Assembly: GCA_003162995.1 (NCBI GenBank)
Contig: PLUZ01000258.1
Location: 3,997-31,938, forward strand
Length of the DNA: 27,942 nt
Source: Methylocapsa sp.
GTDB lineage: Bacteria > Pseudomonadota > Alphaproteobacteria > Rhizobiales > Beijerinckiaceae
Direction: 5' to 3'
Shown piece by piece: positions 6,071 to 16,012 of this stretch (position 1 is the stretch's first letter; each line of letters begins with the position of its first letter). A model generated the notes under the pieces. That model was not told the origin of the DNA, ran no database searches, and worked only from the letters and a program-made list of their open reading frames with translations. Position numbers and translations under genes: made by a program.

Positions 6071-7765
6071 TTAACTCGATTGGCGCCGCAGGAACGCCGG
6101 GATCTCAAGCTGGTCCTCTTCGAGTGCCCGCGATTGATAGGCGCCCCTTCCATGCGTATCGACCGCCGGTTGCGGAATTCTTTGCGGGGCCGGCGGATGC
6201 TGCGCCCGTTTGGCGTATTCGGCATGCACGGGATTTGGCTGCGGCTGCCGGTAGGTCTGCGGTGGCGCGGGCTGCCGCACGGCCGCTTGCCTATCTCGCG
6301 GCGCGGGAGCTGCCGCCGCTCCTTCCTGGCGGCTAATGCCAAAGGATGCAAGCCGCTCAAGCAGCGAGCGGCGCTTGGCTTCGGGATGAGTTTCGGCCGC
6401 CACTTCTCCCCGATGCGCGCGGATTTGGTTTTGCGCCGGAAGCGGCAAATCATCGATTTGCGGCATCCTCTGCGGCCGGACAACTGGCGAATCGGGTGCC
6501 GCGGGAACGAATGGGCCCGCCTCGTAATGCTCGCCTAGACGCGCCGCTTGTTGCACGTGTTCAACATAATGACGGGATTGCGGCGCAACTTCCTGGATAT
6601 GGACCCTGTTTTCGGTTCCAGCGCCTGGCACACGCTCGTCATAGCGCGGATCATATTCCGCCGCCGCATAATTTTCCTGTTGCGGGTTTTGAAAACGCGG
6701 CTGCACGGCCTCAATGGGACGCGCCGCCGTCTGCGCCCTTAGCCGGTTGGTGACTTCCGCGATGCGCGTCTCCGCGGCTGTAGGTTCAAAGGCGGTGTCG
6801 GCGTGGTCGATGCCGGTTGCGACAACCGAGACGCGGACAATACCGTCAAGACTTTCATCGAAGGTCGCGCCAAGGATGATATTGGCGTCCTCATCGACCT
6901 CTTGGCGAATCCGGCCCGCCGCCTCGTCGACTTCATAAAGGGTAAGATCATTGCCGCCGGTAATCGAAATGAGCAGCCCCCGCGCGCCCTTCATCGAAAC
7001 CTCGTCGAGAAGCGGATTGGCGATTGCCGCCTCGGCGGCAAGGATTGCCCGCTTCTCACCCGAAGCCTCGCCGGTCCCCATCATGGCCTTGCCCATTTCG
7101 CGCATGATGGCGCGAACGTCGGCGAAATCAAGGTTGATTAAGCCTTCCTTGACCATCAGATCGGTGATGCAAGCAACGCCCGAATAGAGTACCTGATCGG
7201 CCATCGCGAAAGCATCTGCGAAAGTGGTCTTCTCATTGGCGATACGAAACAAATTCTGATTGGGAATGATGATCAGCGTATCGACGGATTTTTGCAGCTC
7301 GTTGATGCCGGCTTCGGCGATCCGCATACGCCTCGCACCCTCGAATTGGAACGGCTTTGTCACGACGCCAACGGTCAGGATGCCCATATCCCTTGCGGCG
7401 CGCGCGATGACCGGCGCTGCTCCCGTACCGGTTCCGCCGCCCATGCCAGCGGTGACGAACACCATATGCGCTCCGGAAAGGTGATCGCGGATCTCCTCGA
7501 TCGCTTCCTCCGCCGCGGCCCTGCCGACCTCCGGCTGCGATCCTGCGCCAAGACCCTCGGTGACCTGAAGGCCCATCTGGATAATCCGCTCGGATTTCGA
7601 CGAGGTCAGCGCCTGCGCGTCCGTATTGGCAACGATGAACTCGACCCCAAGAAGGCCCGAGACAATCATATTGTTTACGGCATTGCCGCCGGCGCCGCCG
7701 ATGCCGGCGACCATGATATGGGGTTTAAGTTCCCGGAGCTCGGGCGCTTTAAGATTGATCGTCAT
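6071..7765 (-). CDS. ftsZ: Cell division protein FtsZ
   Basis: A 564-aa tubulin-like GTPase that polymerises into the Z ring at midcell and recruits the divisome. The tubulin signature GGGTGTG is at residues 109-115, and the synergy-loop (T7) residues NLDFADVR start at 211 and complete the GTPase site of the neighbouring subunit. The globular domain ends near 320. A long proline- and glutamine-rich linker (about 322-548) follows, and the protein ends with the conserved tail [12 protein letters not shown] that binds FtsA. The long linker is normal for Hyphomicrobiales. The ATG at 7763-7765 is chosen because AAGAGG lies upstream; an in-frame TTG at 7796-7798 would add 11 residues without a comparable site. 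In related genomes lpxC often follows ftsZ; here the palindromic element and phage-like cassette follow instead. Confidence 0.97.
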   Translation of the reverse strand: MTINLKAPELRELKPHIMVAGIGGAGGNAVNNMIVSGLLGVEFIVANTDAQALTSSKSERIIQMGLQVTEGLGAGSQPEVGRAAAEEAIEEIRDHLSGAHMVFVTAGMGGGTGTGAAPVIARAARDMGILTVGVVTKPFQFEGARRMRIAEAGINELQKSVDTLIIIPNQNLFRIANEKTTFADAFAMADQVLYSGVACITDLMVKEGLINLDFADVRAIMREMGKAMMGTGEASGEKRAILAAEAAIANPLLDEVSMKGARGLLISITGGNDLTLYEVDEAAGRIRQEVDEDANIILGATFDESLDGIVRVSVVATGIDHADTAFEPTAAETRIAEVTNRLRAQTAARPIEAVQPRFQNPQQENYAAAEYDPRYDERVPGAGTENRVHIQEVAPQSRHYVEHVQQAARLGEHYEAGPFVPAAPDSPVVRPQRMPQIDDLPLPAQNQIRAHRGEVAAETHPEAKRRSLLERLASFGISRQEGAAAAPAPRDRQAAVRQPAPPQTYRQPQPNPVHAEYAKRAQHPPAPQRIPQPAVDTHGRGAYQSRALEEDQLEIPAFLRRQSS

Positions 7766-7873
7766 CGTCTGGCCTCTTGACGTTGGAGCGCCGGTCAAGG
7801 ACGCTCGGGTTTTATTCCATTGTTCGCGGCAAACTCGAAGAATTCGCCGCGCTTACTCACGCCGCACGCACGT

Positions 7874-9190
7874 CTAAAAACTACTTTTAAGCCATTGTCC
7901 GACCCGCCCGATGTATCCATGCGCTTGCGAGTCTTGCAGAACCGCCCGCCGCGATGGACGGAAATGCTCGATACCGCTCACCTGCGGATAGATCAGAAGA
8001 CCGACAGCCGCGGCAAAAGCCGGGCTTTTCGCCGACTCGGGCAGTCCCTTTATGCCGAGCGGCCGGCCGATCCGGACCTGCCCGGAGACGATGCGCTTCA
8101 CCGCCGCCTGCATGCCGGTGAGCTGACAGGCCCCGCCCGTAAGAACAAGCCTTCGCCCCGCATGCGCCGGAAGACCCGCTTGTTTGAGCCGGTCGCGCAC
8201 GAGCTCGAGGATCTCCTCCACGCGAGGCTTGATGATCGAAATGAGCTGCGCCTTCGGCAAATGCGCGGGACGCTCAAAATCCTCGCCCGCCTGAACCACT
8301 GCAATCGTCTCGCTCTCATCGGACGCCGAAGTGAGGCAAGCGCCATAAAGCGTCTTCAACCGTTCGGCATCCGCGAGCGTGACTCCAAGGCCGCGTGCGA
8401 CATCCATCGTGACGTGGTTGCCGCCGACGGCGAAACCGTCGACATGCGAGAGATGGCCCCCGGAAAAGATGCTTACGGAGGTTGTCCCCGCGCCCATGTC
8501 GATCAAGGCGGCGCCGAGTTCCGCTTCATCGTCGGCTAAGGCCGCAAGGCCAGCCGCATAAGGCGTCGCGACCATAGCGTCGACCGTCAGATGGCTGCGT
8601 TCAACCGCGAGCATCAGATTGCGCGCGGCCGCGGCATCGCAACTCAGCACATGCATATCGGCGCCGAGTTCGTCGCCGACCATTCCCCTCGGATCTTGGA
8701 TGTGACGTGTTTCGCCCAGCGCAAAGCCGATCGGCAGAGAGTGTAGGACTGCCCTGCCTTGTTGTTCACCACGCGTCGTGCAAGCCTCGAGCACGCGATG
8801 GACATCGGCCTGCGTTATGGCGCGGCCATCGATCGTGATCTTGGCATCGTAGAGCCGCGACGCAAGCCTGCCGCCCGTCGCGTTCACAATCACGCTTTCG
8901 ACCTGCACCCCGGCCATACGCTCCGCCGCATCGACGGCAAACCGGATTGCTGCTTCCGCCGCGTCCATATCAACGACGGCGCCGCCCTTTATCCCGCGCG
9001 AGCGTTGATGTCCAATACCGAGGATGCGGCAGCGATGGGTACGTCCGCGCAGCGTGTCGGAAGGATCGCTCGGATTGAGCCGCGCGACGAGGCAGACAAT
9101 TTTCGACGTTCCAATGTCGAGCACGGAAAGGACCGCGCTTTTTCTGGCCGACAAAGGTGGCAGGCGCGGCGGCAATACTCTCGAATTCAT
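7874..9190 (-). CDS. ftsA: Cell division protein FtsA
   Basis: A 438-aa actin-like ATPase that tethers FtsZ filaments to the inner membrane and passes signals to septal wall synthesis. The ATP-binding motifs are in order: phosphate-1 LDIGTSKIVCLVA (about 24-36), phosphate-2 LIDMGAGTTSVSIF (about 229-242) and the adenosine motif LVLTGGACQLTGM (348-360). The C-terminus, GYIGRVGQWLKSSF, fits the conserved amphipathic membrane-targeting helix. The ATG at 9188-9190 overlaps the ftsQ stop (ATGA), so translation is coupled to ftsQ. The gap to ftsZ is about 108 nt, enough for a separate ftsZ promoter, but I could not identify a convincing one. Confidence 0.97.
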   Translation of the reverse strand: MNSRVLPPRLPPLSARKSAVLSVLDIGTSKIVCLVARLNPSDPSDTLRGRTHRCRILGIGHQRSRGIKGGAVVDMDAAEAAIRFAVDAAERMAGVQVESVIVNATGGRLASRLYDAKITIDGRAITQADVHRVLEACTTRGEQQGRAVLHSLPIGFALGETRHIQDPRGMVGDELGADMHVLSCDAAAARNLMLAVERSHLTVDAMVATPYAAGLAALADDEAELGAALIDMGAGTTSVSIFSGGHLSHVDGFAVGGNHVTMDVARGLGVTLADAERLKTLYGACLTSASDESETIAVVQAGEDFERPAHLPKAQLISIIKPRVEEILELVRDRLKQAGLPAHAGRRLVLTGGACQLTGMQAAVKRIVSGQVRIGRPLGIKGLPESAKSPAFAAAVGLLIYPQVSGIEHFRPSRRAVLQDSQAHGYIGRVGQWLKSSF

Positions 9191-10164
9191 AGATGGCCGC
9201 CTTTCGCCTTGCTCTTCCGGGGAAGCGTCTCGGCGGGTTCGGCCGCAGCTTCTTCGGTCAAGCGCGCGACAAGGCGGCTTGGCTGGCGGAGATCGAGCGA
9301 AATAAGGTCCTTGTCGAGAATATGCGACGTCTGTTGAAGTTCGACGAGCCGTGCGAGCGCCGCCTCGGGTTCCCTTTCCGGCAGAAGAATCTCGATCCCG
9401 TTTGCCGTTTTCAACGTCCAGCGGCGCTTCGCGACGAGCACTCCCGCCACGATCCGTTCGCGCAAATCTCCCGCCGTATCGAGGAGAGCCATATATTGGC
9501 TGAGTTTCTCATTGGCCCCGGCGCCCACGACGAGCGGCAAATGAATGAATCGTTGATCACGCATCGCGGCGACGGGTACGCCTTCTGCGGCCACGATCAG
9601 GACCTTGCCGTCGCACTGCCACAGGGCGAAAGGCTGCCGCTCCTCGATCTCGATCAAGAGCCGGTCCGGGTAGAGCTTGGTGACGGCTGCTTCCTTGACG
9701 AGCGGAAGCTGTTGCAGCCTTTCCCGGATTTTCGCAACATCGAGGAACAGGAGCGAATTGCGCGGCCCTATCCCGGCAAGGGTGAGAAGGTCTTGTTCCT
9801 TGAGTTCGCGCTCGCCCGAGATCGTCACGGATTTGATGGAAAAACCGAGCGCCTTGGCAACAAGGTCAGCGGGTTGCCCCTGTGCGGCCACGAAGGCGGC
9901 ATAATGGCCGCCTTTCACGGCGCCGTAGCCGCCTACGGCCGCCAGCAGCAACAAGGACAAGCAAGCGCCCGTGCCAGGCCCAGCCAGCCGGTTCAAGATT
10001 TTATGCCGCAAGCCCAGACGCTTCTGGCGCGCGGGCGGCATCAGTCGCGGCCGCTCGGAAAATGCTCCGGGCACCTGCAAAGTACCAGCATAGGCCAAGG
10101 CCGCAGGGCTTGCGCCAAGCCCAGCTAGCCTCAACGATCGCAGGAGGCGTCCTCGACCATCCAT
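9187..10164 (-). CDS. ftsQ: Cell division protein FtsQ
   Basis: A bitopic division protein that links the cytoplasmic divisome to the septal synthase FtsW-FtsI through FtsL and FtsB. A cytoplasmic N-terminus is followed by one membrane helix (about 64-83) and a POTRA domain (about 109-177: SIKSVTISGERELKEQDLLT ... LYPDRLLIEIEERQPFALW). The FtsQ domain runs to about 300, and the tail is basic (RKSKAKGGHL). The longest start, ATG at 10162-10164, overlaps ddl by 34 nt and gives 325 aa, but no clear ribosome-binding site precedes it. An internal ATG at residue 42 (MPPARQKR) is an alternative that would keep all domains. The stop overlaps the ftsA start. Confidence 0.92.
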   Translation of the reverse strand: MDGRGRLLRSLRLAGLGASPAALAYAGTLQVPGAFSERPRLMPPARQKRLGLRHKILNRLAGPGTGACLSLLLLAAVGGYGAVKGGHYAAFVAAQGQPADLVAKALGFSIKSVTISGERELKEQDLLTLAGIGPRNSLLFLDVAKIRERLQQLPLVKEAAVTKLYPDRLLIEIEERQPFALWQCDGKVLIVAAEGVPVAAMRDQRFIHLPLVVGAGANEKLSQYMALLDTAGDLRERIVAGVLVAKRRWTLKTANGIEILLPEREPEAALARLVELQQTSHILDKDLISLDLRQPSRLVARLTEEAAAEPAETLPRKSKAKGGHL

Positions 10165-11054
10165 CGAACAAGCTCACCGAATTGAAGGCCCGCGAAGGCC
10201 GCGAGTTCCGGCACAAGCGAAGTCTCGGTCATCCCAGGCTGGGTATTGACTTCCAAAACCACGAGCTCCCCCGTTCCGCCGGGCGAGTCGTCATACCGGA
10301 AATCAGTCCGGCTCACGCCACGACAGCCGAGCGTCTTATGCGCCACGAAGGCCAACTGTTGAACATTTTGGTAAATATTTCCTTTAAGATTTGCCGGAAG
10401 GACGTGAATGGAGCCTCCTTTGGTGTATTTTGCATTATAGTCGTACCAGCCCCCGTCCGCCGCGCGTATCTCTATGACATCGTAAGCCTTTTCACCGATC
10501 ACGGCGCAGGTGAGCTCGCGTCCGGCGACGAAGCGTTCGACCAGGACCTCGCCGCCACAAGGCCAATCTTTATTGGTTAATTCTTGCGGGGGAGCATTTG
10601 CACCCTCGCGGACGATCAGGACACCAACGGAAGATCCTTCATCCACGGGCTTAATGACGTAAGGGGGCGGCAAAACATGGCTTTTGGCCGCTACGGAACG
10701 ATCGACCGTCACCCCTTCGGCAACCGGAATCCCGGCGGCGCGAAACAGATCCTTGGCCCGGTCTTTCCGCATGGCGAGCGCTGAGGCAAGCACGCCCGAA
10801 TGGGTATAGGGAATGCGCAGCATCTCCAAAATGCCCTGCATAATGCCGTCCTCGCCGTACCGCCCATGCAGCGCGTTAAAGGCGACGTCGGGTTTGAGTT
10901 TTGCAAGCGTCTCGGCGATGCTGCGATCGACATCGAGCTTTGTGACAACAAAGCCTTCGGCTTCGAGGGCCTTCGCGCAGGCCTCGCCCGAGCACAGCGA
11001 TACCTCGCGCTCCGCCGAGAGACCGCCCATGAGAACGGCGACATGCTTGGTCAT
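10131..11054 (-). CDS. ddl: D-alanine--D-alanine ligase
   Basis: A 307-aa ATP-grasp enzyme joining two D-alanines, the dipeptide that MurF adds to the peptidoglycan stem. Family residues are present: LMGGLSAEREVSL near the N-terminus (binding glutamate E15), HGRYGEDGIMQG, EGSSVGV, the YDYNAKYTKGG loop and the Mg/product motif EVNTQPGMTETSLVP near the C-terminus. Length and motif spacing match DdlB. The ATG at 11052-11054 (MTKHVAVLMGG) is chosen because the family starts there; the frame extends upstream to 11237, but that part contains the parS palindrome and looks non-coding. The ribosome-binding site is weak. ddl heads the ddl-ftsQ-ftsA-ftsZ part of the cluster after the only large internal gap. 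Confidence 0.95.
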   Translation of the reverse strand: MTKHVAVLMGGLSAEREVSLCSGEACAKALEAEGFVVTKLDVDRSIAETLAKLKPDVAFNALHGRYGEDGIMQGILEMLRIPYTHSGVLASALAMRKDRAKDLFRAAGIPVAEGVTVDRSVAAKSHVLPPPYVIKPVDEGSSVGVLIVREGANAPPQELTNKDWPCGGEVLVERFVAGRELTCAVIGEKAYDVIEIRAADGGWYDYNAKYTKGGSIHVLPANLKGNIYQNVQQLAFVAHKTLGCRGVSRTDFRYDDSPGGTGELVVLEVNTQPGMTETSLVPELAAFAGLQFGELVRWMVEDASCDR

Positions 11055-11405
11055 GATAACTAACCCATCAGTTTGGTAAGGTTTTCGGCGCCAATCGGAC
11101 AAAAGTGTTTCACGTGAAACGTTTTGGTACGATTGACGGCCAGGGCGAAATGACACGCGCAAGGCGCGGCGAGATATGAAGCCGGGATTTGGGGCAAGCG
11201 CAAGATTGCTGTAGAATTTAAAAGTACACCCAGGCAATTTTTGGCCTGTTAAAGATCGAGTTCCGATTGAGTTTCGGTTTTTTCGCGCTTGGCCTTTTTG
11301 AAGACGGATGTGACTCTCATCCGCGATGTGCTCGCGCGGATCGGCGAGATTGTCACCATAAAAGAGCGTGTTGCGAGCGGGGTTTTTAGCATCTGGCCAA
11401 ATCCG
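11055..11405. other. 351-nt murB-ddl intergenic region
   Basis: This is the only large gap inside the dcw cluster. It contains the parS palindrome (11106-11121), an AT-rich stretch at about 11210-11245, and an inverted repeat ATCCGCG/CGCGGAT (11319-11325 and 11335-11341) without a following T-tract on either strand. On the minus strand TTGCGC and TTCATA about 17 nt apart (region about 11175-11205) could be a weak promoter for ddl. No credible ORF is present. Confidence 0.5.
11106..11121. promoter_or_regulatory. parS: parS-like ParB binding site
   Basis: The sequence TGTTTCACGTGAAACG contains the perfect 14-bp palindrome GTTTCACGTGAAAC (11107-11120), the core of bacterial chromosomal parS. 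It matches the 16-bp consensus TGTTTCACGTGAAACA at 15 positions; only the last base differs. It lies about 52 bp upstream of the ddl ATG in non-coding DNA. ParB dimers load at such sites and spread, organising origin segregation. A chance 14-bp match in 28 kb is very unlikely. Occupation by ParB is inferred. Confidence 0.85.
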
Positions 11406-12350
11406 CTATGGCATTCCCACCCGCAAAATTTCCCATTCGAGCGAGACCCCGCTTGTTTCCTTGACGCGGGCGCGGACGAGTTCGCCCAGGCTTTCGAGAT
11501 CGGCGGCGGTGGCCTTGCCCCGATTGATCAGAAAATTGCAATGAAGTTCTGAGACTTGTGCATCGCCGACGGCAAGCCCGCGGCAGCCGGCCTTGTCGAT
11601 CAATTCCCACGCCTTCTGGCCTGGCGGGTTTTTGAAGGTCGAGCCGCCGGTGCGCGTGTTGACGGGCTGCGTTTCCGAACGCGCTTTCGTGATCTCCGCC
11701 ATCTCAGCCAAGATTGTTTGCGGATTGCCGACGGTGCCGGAAAACACTGCATGGGTAAAAATCACCTCCGGCGCCACAGCGCAATGACGGTAGGTAAAAC
11801 CCATGTCCGCATTGGCAAGCTCAACGATATTGCCTTTACGGTCAACCCCACGGCAGGAGACGAGCACATCTTTGGTTTCGGCACCATAGGCCCCGGCGTT
11901 CATCCGGAGCGCGCCGCCAACCGAACCCGGTATGCCGCGAAAAAACGAAAGGCCAGCAATGCTTGCCTGAGCGGCGGCGGAAGCAAGTTTCACATCCGGC
12001 ACGGCCGCGCCCGCGCGCAAGGTTAGAGCCTCGATTTCAATGCCCTGGAACGCCTTGCCGAGACGGATCACGACACCTTCGACACCGCCATCGCGCAGCA
12101 GAATGTTGGAACCAGAGCCAAGCACCAGAACCGGAATCGCGGGATCGAGATTACCTAGAAAATACGCAAGATCGCTCTCGCTCGAAGGCTCGAAGAGGAC
12201 TTGCGTGGGGCCTCCCGTCCGGAACCAGGACAGATGCGCGATCGGCGCGTTGGCCATGAGCGGCCCGCGCAGATCTGGCATGCAAGCACGAAGTTCTGAG
12301 GTGATGCTGGGGAAGATCGCGGGACGGCCCTTATTCTGCGGCGCCAGCAT
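11406..12350 (-). CDS. murB: UDP-N-acetylenolpyruvoylglucosamine reductase
   Basis: A 314-aa FAD enzyme reducing UDP-GlcNAc-enolpyruvate to UDP-MurNAc with NADPH, the last step before peptide addition. The FAD-binding part has [14 protein letters not shown] (42-55) and [14 protein letters not shown] (76-89). [20 protein letters not shown] (135-154) carries the conserved arginine and glycine loop. GGSTFKNP holds the proton-donor serine (S237), and LEWEILRVG near the end carries the conserved glutamate (E307). The short form without the Y-loop insertion is a type II MurB. The ATG at 12348-12350 lies 20 nt inside murC, with GGAAG 8 nt upstream. The frame remains open further upstream, but only as a murC shadow. 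Confidence 0.95.
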   Translation of the reverse strand: MLAPQNKGRPAIFPSITSELRACMPDLRGPLMANAPIAHLSWFRTGGPTQVLFEPSSESDLAYFLGNLDPAIPVLVLGSGSNILLRDGGVEGVVIRLGKAFQGIEIEALTLRAGAAVPDVKLASAAAQASIAGLSFFRGIPGSVGGALRMNAGAYGAETKDVLVSCRGVDRKGNIVELANADMGFTYRHCAVAPEVIFTHAVFSGTVGNPQTILAEMAEITKARSETQPVNTRTGGSTFKNPPGQKAWELIDKAGCRGLAVGDAQVSELHCNFLINRGKATAADLESLGELVRARVKETSGVSLEWEILRVGMP

Positions 12351-13755
12351 GAATGTCTTCCGCCGCGAGCTGGCCCGGTAGCGCATGCGCCCATTGGGTG
12401 ATATTGCCCGCGCCAAGGAACACGACGTAATCGCCGGGCTTGGCAAGCGAGCGGATGAGCGGGGCCAAATCCTCCGGCCGTTTGAGGCCAAGCACATGAG
12501 GATGGCCACGCTTCTTCAAGGCGGCGACGAGGGAATCGCGATCGGCGCCCGCGATCGGTGCTTCGCCGGCCGGATAAACATCGGCGACGATCACCGTATC
12601 GGCATCGTCGAACGCGCCGGTAAAGCCGTCGAAGAGCGAATGAAGACGCGTGTAACGATGCGGCTGCACGACGGCGATGACATGGGCTGGCGTTGACGCG
12701 CGGGCGGCGCGCAGGACGGCCGCGATTTCGACCGGATGATGGCCGTAATCGTCGAAAATGGCGGCGCCATTCCAATCGCCGGTGCGGGTGAACCGCCGCT
12801 TGACGCCGCCGAACTCCGCGAGCGCTTTCCGGATTGTCTCCGCGCTCATGCCAAGCCGGTGCGCGACGGCGATCGCGGCGGTCGCGTTCAATGCGTTATG
12901 GTGGCCTGGCATTGGCATGACAATTTTTTCAAGCGCGGTCTCGGCGCCCGTTTCGCGGTCACGAATGATCACGGTGAATCGCGAGACGCCATTGCTAAGA
13001 TCGACGCCGGCAAGCCTGACGTCGGCCTGCGGATCCTCCCCATAGGTGATCACCCGCCGGTCCTCGATTTTTCCGGCAAGCTCGCGGACCGTGGGGTGGT
13101 CGAGACACATGACCGCGAAGCCATAAAAGGGGATATTTTCGACAAAAGCGCGGAAGGCTGCCTTGATCGCCTCGAAAGTCCCGAAATGATCGAGATGTTC
13201 TGGATCGATATTGGTGACGATCGCGATTTCGGCGGGAAGTTTGAGGAAAGTGCCATCGCTTTCGTCGGCTTCGACAACCATCCAATCGCCGCTGCCGAGC
13301 CGCGCATTGGTTCCATACGCGTTGATGATCCCGCCGTTGATGACGGTCGGATCGAATTTGCCCGCTTCGAGCAGCGTCGCGACAAGGGATGTCGTGGTCG
13401 TCTTGCCATGCGTCCCGGCGATGGCGACGCAATGCTTCAATCGCATGAGCTCGGCGAGCATTTCCGCGCGGCGAACGATGGGCAGGCGCTTTTGCCGCGC
13501 GGCGATGAGTTCCGGGTTATCGCGCTTGATCGCGGTCGAGACCACGACGACTTCCGCCGCGCCGAGATGCTTGGCGTCATGGCCGATATGAACCAAAGCG
13601 CCCTTGCCCCGCAACCGCAAGACATTGGCGCTCTCGGAAGCGTCCGAGCCTTGGACCCTGTAGCCAAGATTGAGGAGAACCTCGGCGATGCCGGACATGC
13701 CTATGCCGCCAATTCCTATGAAATGGATGGGGCCGAGTTTATCCGGCAACCTCAT
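12331..13755 (-). CDS. murC: UDP-N-acetylmuramate--L-alanine ligase
   Basis: A 474-aa Mur ligase adding L-alanine to UDP-MurNAc in the cytoplasm with ATP. The N-terminal Rossmann-like motif is [18 protein letters not shown] (11-28); the ATP P-loop is GTHGKTTTT (114-122). The middle domain has EADESDGTF and [12 protein letters not shown], and the C-terminal domain has [15 protein letters not shown] and QPHRYTRL, all typical of MurC rather than MurD, E or F. The ATG at 13753-13755 lies 17 nt inside murG, and the C-terminal end overlaps murB. Length is normal. Confidence 0.97.
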   Translation of the reverse strand: MRLPDKLGPIHFIGIGGIGMSGIAEVLLNLGYRVQGSDASESANVLRLRGKGALVHIGHDAKHLGAAEVVVVSTAIKRDNPELIAARQKRLPIVRRAEMLAELMRLKHCVAIAGTHGKTTTTSLVATLLEAGKFDPTVINGGIINAYGTNARLGSGDWMVVEADESDGTFLKLPAEIAIVTNIDPEHLDHFGTFEAIKAAFRAFVENIPFYGFAVMCLDHPTVRELAGKIEDRRVITYGEDPQADVRLAGVDLSNGVSRFTVIIRDRETGAETALEKIVMPMPGHHNALNATAAIAVAHRLGMSAETIRKALAEFGGVKRRFTRTGDWNGAAIFDDYGHHPVEIAAVLRAARASTPAHVIAVVQPHRYTRLHSLFDGFTGAFDDADTVIVADVYPAGEAPIAGADRDSLVAALKKRGHPHVLGLKRPEDLAPLIRSLAKPGDYVVFLGAGNITQWAHALPGQLAAEDIHAGAAE

Positions 13756-14863
13756 GAATTCTATCCTTATTCGCTACGAGACCCTGCACCAGACCAGCGA
13801 GCCGCTCAGCCGCATCGGTGATGCCCGTCTGCTTCGCCGCAGCGGCGCGGCGCGCGAGGGAGGCGATATCGCCCTGCGCTTCCAGAAGAGAAGTCACCAG
13901 CCATTGCGGCGAAAATACGCCCTGCGCGACCACAATCGCGGCGCCGGTCGCCGCGAATTGTTCCGCATTAGCTGCCTGATCCTGATCAATCGCGCCTGGG
14001 AGCGGCACAAGAATGGCGGGGCGCCCGATGACCGCGAGCTCGGACACGGTCGAGGCGCCGGCACGGGAGATGACGAGATGGGCCTGTGCGATCCGCATCG
14101 GCAGATCGGCAAAGAAAGACTGGATTTCGGCATCGACGCCAAGGTGTTTGTAGGTTTCGCGCACCCTTTCCTCGTCCTCGGGGCGCGCCTGCTGCGTGAT
14201 TTGGAGCTTTTGCCGTGCAGCCGCAGGCATAAGTTCGATCGCGGCGGGCACGATGTCCGAAAAAATCCGGGCACCCTGCGAGCCGCCGGTTACGAGGATC
14301 CGCAGCTTTCCGTCAGAATAGTCAGGGAAAGCAGTCCGCGCGGCCTCGATCACCATCGGGCGAACCGGATTTCCGGTGAGATGCGTCTTAGCAGCCATAT
14401 TATCGGGGATTCCGCCAAGCATCTCGAAACCCTTGGCGATTGCCTCGGCCCTGTCGGCGAGGAACCGGTTGGCGCGGCCGATGACGGCGTTGCCTTCATG
14501 CAGAATAACCGGCACGCCGAGCCGGGACGCCGCCAGCACGGGCGGAACCGTCGGATAGCCGCCAAAGCCAATCACCGCGCGCGGACGAATTTGTTTAAAG
14601 AGCTGCCGCGCGGCCCGGGTCGACCGGATTATCGTGACGATCGCCCGGACGCGCCGCACAAGCGAGCCCCCGCTCGGGGTCGCGGCGGCCAGTTTGTGAA
14701 CGGCATAGGCGGGAAAATCGCCGCCATATTGCGCCGCCCGCTCGTCCGTGACGAGATGCACCGTAAAGCCGCGCGCGGCGAGAGCATGGCTCAAGGCCGC
14801 CGCCGGAAATAAATGGCCGCCGGTGCCCCCCGCCACGACGACTACGGGGCCTTGTCCGCTCAT
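13739..14863 (-). CDS. murG: Lipid II synthase, UDP-GlcNAc:lipid I GlcNAc transferase
   Basis: A 374-aa GT-B fold glycosyltransferase at the inner face of the membrane that adds GlcNAc to lipid I, forming lipid II. Landmarks are the lipid-pyrophosphate loop [11 protein letters not shown] (11-21), [30 protein letters not shown], the second loop TGGSQGAR, and the donor-site motif [15 protein letters not shown] followed by [16 protein letters not shown]. Length and order match the family. The ATG at 14861-14863 overlaps the ftsW stop (ATGA), suggesting coupled translation of the lipid II maker and the septal polymerase. The last 17 nt overlap murC. Confidence 0.97.
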   Translation of the reverse strand: MSGQGPVVVVAGGTGGHLFPAAALSHALAARGFTVHLVTDERAAQYGGDFPAYAVHKLAAATPSGGSLVRRVRAIVTIIRSTRAARQLFKQIRPRAVIGFGGYPTVPPVLAASRLGVPVILHEGNAVIGRANRFLADRAEAIAKGFEMLGGIPDNMAAKTHLTGNPVRPMVIEAARTAFPDYSDGKLRILVTGGSQGARIFSDIVPAAIELMPAAARQKLQITQQARPEDEERVRETYKHLGVDAEIQSFFADLPMRIAQAHLVISRAGASTVSELAVIGRPAILVPLPGAIDQDQAANAEQFAATGAAIVVAQGVFSPQWLVTSLLEAQGDIASLARRAAAAKQTGITDAAERLAGLVQGLVANKDRIHEVAG

Positions 14864-16002
14864 GCGAAAGCTTCCGCCCTTGCGTTCGCAAGGATTGCCT
14901 CACCCGGCCGTTTGCGTAGGACCGCGATCAAAAACCCGATCGCAAGCGCCAGCGAAATAAGCGATGAGCCACCGTAGGAAATAAAGGGCAAGGTCATCCC
15001 CTTTGCCGGTATGAGATGAAGATTAACGGCCATGTTGATGACGCTTTGGATGCCGAATAGCATCACCAAACCGGCCGCCGCGAAACGGCAAAAAGGGTCC
15101 TCGTTGCGTGCCGCCATGGACAAGCCGCGCAACACGATGAAGGCGAAGATTGACGCGATCAAAAGGCAGGCGAGAACGCCGAACTCTTCGCTCGTCACCG
15201 CGAAAATGAAATCCGTATGGGCATCGGGAAGAATGCGCTTGACGGTCCCTTCTCCCGGTCCCTTGCCGAACCAGCCGCCGGACAGGAAGCAATCGAGCGC
15301 CGTGTCCACCTGAAACGTATCGACCATGCCGCCACCAGCGCCAGGATCGATGAATTTGAGGACGCGGGCGCGCACATGCGGCACGAGTTTATAGGCAAGC
15401 AACGCGGCTCCCACACCCGCGCCGCCTAGGCCCGCAACCCATAGCCAATGCAGCCCGGCCATGAAGAACAGCGCCATCCAAACCAGCGAGACCAGCATCG
15501 TCTGACCGAAATCCGGCTGCAGAATCAAAGGGACAATGGTCACCAGCAACAACAGCAGGGCGAGAAGGTTGGCTGGAACGTCGCGCCGCTTACCGGCCTC
15601 AGAAAAGGCCCATGCCACGAGAATGACGAAGGCCGGTTTCAGAAACTCCGAAGGCTGTATGCCGAAGATCCAGCGCCGCGATCCCTTGATTTCATGACCG
15701 TAGAGGAGTGCCACGAAGATCAGGGCAATCGACACCAGAAACACAACAAGCGCGACCCGGCGTACTTGCCGCGGGGAAAGAAAAGAAGCGGCGATTAAAA
15801 CCACGACCGAGGGGATCAGATACAGGACTTGACGATGCACGAAGTGAAAGGACGAAAGGCCAAGCCGCTCCGCGACCGGCGGGCTTCCAGCCATCGTCAG
15901 CACAAGTCCGAGCACCATCAGCGCGCCGACCGCCGCGAGGATCCAGCGGTCGATCGTCCACCACCAAGACGCCAGGGCCGAGCGTTCCGCGCGCGATACC
16001 AT
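14860..16002 (-). CDS. ftsW: Septal peptidoglycan glycosyltransferase FtsW (SEDS family)
   Basis: A 380-aa SEDS-family polytopic membrane protein that polymerises lipid II at the septum together with FtsI. About ten membrane helices are visible. Conserved SEDS segments include GSRRWIFGIQPSEFLKPAFV, LQPDFGQTMLV with the catalytic-region aspartate, the long periplasmic loop GGWFGKGPGEGTVKRILPDA followed by HTDFIFAVTSEEFG, and GMTLPFISYGGSSLISLALA near the C-terminus. The ATG at 16000-16002 is preceded by GAGGAGG at optimal spacing, one of the strongest ribosome-binding sites in the cluster; it overlaps the last codon region of murD. The stop overlaps the murG start. Confidence 0.97.
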   Translation of the reverse strand: MVSRAERSALASWWWTIDRWILAAVGALMVLGLVLTMAGSPPVAERLGLSSFHFVHRQVLYLIPSVVVLIAASFLSPRQVRRVALVVFLVSIALIFVALLYGHEIKGSRRWIFGIQPSEFLKPAFVILVAWAFSEAGKRRDVPANLLALLLLLVTIVPLILQPDFGQTMLVSLVWMALFFMAGLHWLWVAGLGGAGVGAALLAYKLVPHVRARVLKFIDPGAGGGMVDTFQVDTALDCFLSGGWFGKGPGEGTVKRILPDAHTDFIFAVTSEEFGVLACLLIASIFAFIVLRGLSMAARNEDPFCRFAAAGLVMLFGIQSVINMAVNLHLIPAKGMTLPFISYGGSSLISLALAIGFLIAVLRKRPGEAILANARAEAFA

Positions 16003-16012
16003 TGTTGCCTCC

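Noticed and set aside
7868..7885. Possible CtrA half-sites (TTAA) near the end of ftsA
   Set aside because: Only one half-site matches; the second is TTTT or TTTA at the wrong spacing, so it does not meet TTAA-N7-TTAA.
9193..10128. 311-codon plus-strand frame opposite ftsQ
   Set aside because: No motif; antisense to a well-supported gene.
11055..11237. N-terminal extension of ddl
   Set aside because: The extra 61 codons cover parS, and the family starts at MTKHVAVLMGG; judged non-coding.
11319..11341. ATCCGCG/CGCGGAT inverted repeat as a murB terminator
   Set aside because: A 7-bp stem with a 9-nt loop and no T-tract on the minus strand; not convincing.
12736..14812. Long plus-strand frames opposite murC and murG (361 and 380 codons)
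   Set aside because: Low-complexity, charged translations in GC-rich DNA; the minus-strand genes are unambiguous.
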